Source of the DNA: Desulfobulbaceae bacterium
GTDB taxonomy: Bacteria > Desulfobacterota > Desulfobulbia > Desulfobulbales > Desulfurivibrionaceae
Direction: 5' to 3'
DNA: 7,231 nucleotides
Assembly: GCA_003557565.1 (NCBI GenBank)
Contig: PWOG01000311.1
Location: forward strand, 1 to 7,231
The first letter of the stretch is position 1, and every line of letters starts with the position of its first letter. This document shows, piece by piece, positions 5,504-7,231 of the stretch. Below the pieces are notes generated by a model. The model made no database searches. It was not told the DNA's origin and saw only the letters and a list, made by a program, of their open reading frames with translations. A program made the translations under genes and the position numbers.

Positions 5504-6370
5504 ATGCAAAAAAAATATTTTAAACTGGCATTTTACGCGGTACCCCTGCTACTGGTTGGCCTGCTGAGCGGTTGCAATAGCGGCAGCGGCAGTGGCAGCG
5601 GTAGCGGCTACGGCTCTTCGATGAACATCAATGGACAAGTCGCCAACGGGTATCTTTATAACGCCAGGGTTTGTCTTGATTTGAATGACAACCAGCGCTG
5701 TGATGACAATGAACCCCAGGCCTGGACCGGCCGGGAAGGACGTTTTGAGTTGAAAAACGTTGGCCGTGCTCAGAGCGAAGAACATGCCGTGGTGGTGGAA
5801 GTTGATGGTAATGAGACCCTTATCGGTGGCGTAAAGGTTGGTCGTGACTTTGTTCTGGAAGGAATACCCGGCCAGCATGAGTTCGTGTCGCCTTTTACCA
5901 CCATGATTCGCCAGCAGATGCGGGATAACGGCGAAGATCGCGGTGCCGCCCGGCAACATATTGCCGCCCGCTTGGGGATCAGCGAGAGTGACGCGGAAAT
6001 GCTTCAGAAAAATTACCTGGATCAGGATGAAAGGCAATGGCCGATAGCCGAAAAAATGCAAAATACGGCGGGAATAATTACCAGGGCCATGGCCGGCCTG
6101 GAAGCAGAACTACCGGAATGGAACCCGGAAACCGCTGATCTTTCTGAACACCGGGCCCGCCGTGGAGCTATTCTGGCTTCCATCATCGAGGAAATGGAAA
6201 GCATCTTGGAGGATGCGGGAGAAATCGATTACCAGGATCCGGACAATATGGATCAACTTGCCCTGAAACTGGTAGAAAGGTGCCGGGAAGGCCTGGAAGA
6301 GCGGCTCCGGCATCGCCGGGGAACCGGGGGTAACAATGGCCCGTCTGGAAGGGAAGATCGCATGTTGTAA
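5504..6370 (+). CDS. Lipoprotein with Gly-Ser linker and EF-hand-like calcium loop
   Basis: 288 aa. The signal peptide (1-23) ends in a clear lipobox LSGC, with C24 the lipidated residue; Asn at +2 is not the inner-membrane Asp signal, which favours the outer membrane. A Ser-Gly linker (26-35) follows. Residues 41-83 form a small beta module with VCLDLNDNQRCDDNEP. The loop D59-x-N61-x-N63 through D67 and E70 fits a 12-residue EF-hand-like calcium site, and C57 and C66 could form a disulfide. This 'DLNxNxxCDxxEP' plus GRF(E)L arrangement is common in surface lipoproteins of Proteobacteria, as is the later VSPFTTMI segment (128-135). The C-terminal half (about 145-270) is charged and probably helical, with a Gly/Arg-rich tail. 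GGAG (5492-5495), 8 nt before the ATG, supports the start. The function is unknown; a structural or adhesive surface role is inferred. It may be co-transcribed with the small membrane protein. Confidence 0.85.
   Translation: MQKKYFKLAFYAVPLLLVGLLSGCNSGSGSGSGSGYGSSMNINGQVANGYLYNARVCLDLNDNQRCDDNEPQAWTGREGRFELKNVGRAQSEEHAVVVEVDGNETLIGGVKVGRDFVLEGIPGQHEFVSPFTTMIRQQMRDNGEDRGAARQHIAARLGISESDAEMLQKNYLDQDERQWPIAEKMQNTAGIITRAMAGLEAELPEWNPETADLSEHRARRGAILASIIEEMESILEDAGEIDYQDPDNMDQLALKLVERCREGLEERLRHRRGTGGNNGPSGREDRML
5579..5608 (+). repeat. In-frame hexanucleotide tandem repeat (AGCGGC x5, degenerate)
   Basis: Five consecutive 6-nt units (AGCGGC, AGCGGC, AGTGGC, AGCGGT, AGCGGC) encode (Ser-Gly)5 directly after the lipidated cysteine. 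The third-base changes in two units suggest an established linker, though such a tract can vary in copy number. Because the unit is 6 nt, gain or loss would change linker length without breaking the frame. Confidence 0.8.
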
Positions 6371-6410
6371 AGGGTATGAGCAGCTGCGAGGACTGAGAGT
6401 ACGGACAAAA

Positions 6411-6439
6411 TTGCCACTGGCGTAATTGCTCTGTTTAGG
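6411..6439 (+). promoter_or_regulatory. Possible sigma-70 promoter for tRNA-Thr
   Basis: TTGCCA (6411-6416, 4 of 6 matches to TTGACA) is 17 nt from TTTAGG (6434-6439, a weak -10). A GC-rich stretch (GGGCTGCGC) follows where the start of transcription would lie, as is common for stringently controlled stable-RNA promoters, leaving a leader of about 25 nt before the tRNA. The -10 match is poor, so the call is tentative. Confidence 0.3.
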
Positions 6440-6470
6440 TTAAAAAAGGGCTGCGCTCAAAAGGCGGCAA

Positions 6471-6546
6471 GCCAACGTAGCTCAGTCGGTAGAGCAGCTG
6501 ATTCGTAATCAGCAGGCCAGCGGTTCGATTCCGCTCGTTGGCTCCA
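6471..6546 (+). tRNA. tRNA-Thr, anticodon CGT
   Basis: A complete 76-nt cloverleaf can be folded by eye. The acceptor stem is GCCAACG (6471-6477) with CGTTGGC (6536-6542), discriminator T and encoded CCA (6544-6546). The D stem is GCTC/GAGC (6480-6483 with 6492-6495). The anticodon stem is GCTGA/TCAGC (6497-6501 with 6509-6513), with 7-nt loop TTCGTAA and anticodon CGT at 6504-6506, reading ACG threonine codons. The T stem is AGCGG/CCGCT around TTCGATT. All stems are perfect. It is a single gene between the lipoprotein and the HD-domain gene and is followed by its own terminator. Confidence 0.96.
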
Positions 6547-6558
6547 CAGAAAAATCAC

Positions 6559-6599
6559 AGGCCCTTCCGGTTTGCCGGCGGGGCCTTTTCGTTTTTTTT
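6559..6599 (+). terminator. Intrinsic terminator of tRNA-Thr
   Basis: AGGCCC-TT-CCGG, a 4-nt loop TTTG, then CCGG-CG-GGGCCT form a GC-rich hairpin with a small internal mismatch (6559-6586). It is followed by TTTTCG and a run of eight T (6592-6599). It starts 13 nt after the CCA end and separates the tRNA from the downstream HD-domain gene. Confidence 0.88.
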
Positions 6600-6727
6600 G
6601 ATTCATTTTTTCCGGTATACAATACAATGCTGAAACCGTGCATGGTTGACGAGCCGTCCATACCGGTGAAACGCCGCCGGGTATATGCCCAAAAGACCAA
6701 GCAAGTAAAAAGTTGAGGAATTAAGCC

Positions 6728-7231
6728 GTGACCCGCCAACAGTTTGTTCAGCCCACCCTGGATATGCGCGACATCGCCCGCAGCGGCCATGTTACCCGCT
6801 GGCACAGTGTTCGTACCGGCCGTGATCAGACCCTTGCCGAACACCATTACATGGTGGCCATGATTGTGACCCATTTGATTCCCCGGATCTTTGGCAACGC
6901 CATTACCCCGGGCCAGCGGCTGACTCTGCTGGAGTATGCGCTGTGCCACGATGCGCCGGAATTGCTGATGGGGGATCTCCCGTCGCCACTGAAGCGCCGG
7001 GTGGAGCAGATATGCCCCGGCCAGGATAACCCTCTGACTCTTATAGAACGGCAGATAGCCCCGGAAATCGCCGAGCTTCGTGAAAAGCTGCGGGAGTTTT
7101 CCCCGGGCGTGAACCTGATCAAGATCGCCGATCTCATGGATGCGGTTCATTTCATCAGCCAGGAAGGCATAGGGCACCACGCCGGCGAGGTCTGTTCCCA
7201 GCTGCGCCGGCAGTTTGCCGAGGCGGTGGCC
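6728..7231 (+). CDS. HD-domain 5'-deoxynucleotidase, YfbR-like (3' end outside window)
   Basis: 168 codons are visible and the frame is open to the last base. It starts at GTG 6728, with GAGG (6715-6718) 9 nt upstream. The HD signature is complete: R24-W25, H39 in LAEHH, H74-D75 in CHDAPE, E78, D83 in GDLPSPLK, and D135 in IKIADLMDA. From memory, the spacing of W25, H39, H74/D75, E78 and D83 matches the metal and substrate residues of E. coli YfbR (W19, H33, H68/D69, E72, D77), a cytoplasmic metal-dependent enzyme that dephosphorylates deoxynucleoside 5'-monophosphates. A role in nucleotide-pool or dUMP metabolism, or general housekeeping, is inferred. The visible part nearly covers the core domain; only the C-terminal helices are missing. 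The preceding 128 nt hold no gene and no convincing promoter. Confidence 0.88.
   Translation, partial: MTRQQFVQPTLDMRDIARSGHVTRWHSVRTGRDQTLAEHHYMVAMIVTHLIPRIFGNAITPGQRLTLLEYALCHDAPELLMGDLPSPLKRRVEQICPGQDNPLTLIERQIAPEIAELREKLREFSPGVNLIKIADLMDAVHFISQEGIGHHAGEVCSQLRRQFAEAVA

Noticed and set aside
6598..6628. TTGATT-N19-TACAAT as a promoter for the HD-domain gene
   Set aside because: The spacer is too long and the -35 overlaps the tRNA terminator T-run; not strong enough to annotate.
6509..7180. Minus-strand frame of 223 codons
   Set aside because: It overlaps the tRNA, its terminator and the HD-domain gene in antisense and shows no domain motif.

Overview
This is a GC-rich bacterial chromosomal window with nine protein-coding genes, two of them cut by the window edges, and one tRNA gene. 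The content suggests a Gram-negative host: a secreted PKD-type protein, a lipoprotein with a clear lipobox, and a sigma-54-dependent response regulator with what look like -24/-12 promoters. The overall style would fit a deltaproteobacterium (Desulfobacterota), but that is an impression from gene content and composition, not proof. There is no integrase, transposase, CRISPR array or phage gene.

Layout. Positions 1-1368 (+) hold the C-terminal part of a large secreted beta-rich protein that starts outside the window. A near-ideal bidirectional terminator (1376-1419) separates it from a convergent minus-strand block. Read in the direction of transcription, that block is an NtrC-family response regulator (4880-3507), a DUF523/TudS-like Fe-S protein (3468-2941), an SGNH/GDSL hydrolase (2910-2398), a probable intrinsic terminator, and an NADP-dependent beta-hydroxyacid dehydrogenase (2285-1425). 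The first three are 30-38 nt apart and probably form one operon.

Positions 4881-5171 are a divergent control region and the most interesting part of the window. A strong sigma-54 promoter match (GG-N10-GC) faces the regulator gene and a weaker one (GG-N10-GA) faces a small membrane-protein gene. A perfect 9-bp inverted repeat with a 6-nt spacer lies between them, about where an enhancer-binding protein would bind. I infer that the regulator controls its own operon and the divergent small membrane protein, in the manner of zraR/zraP.

To the right on the plus strand are the 85-aa Gly/Tyr/Phe-rich membrane protein (5172-5429), a 288-aa lipoprotein with an EF-hand-like calcium loop (5504-6370), a complete tRNA-Thr(CGT) with encoded CCA (6471-6546) and its terminator, and a GTG-initiated HD-domain nucleotidase similar to YfbR (6728 to the window end). 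No intergenic stretch exceeds 300 bases.
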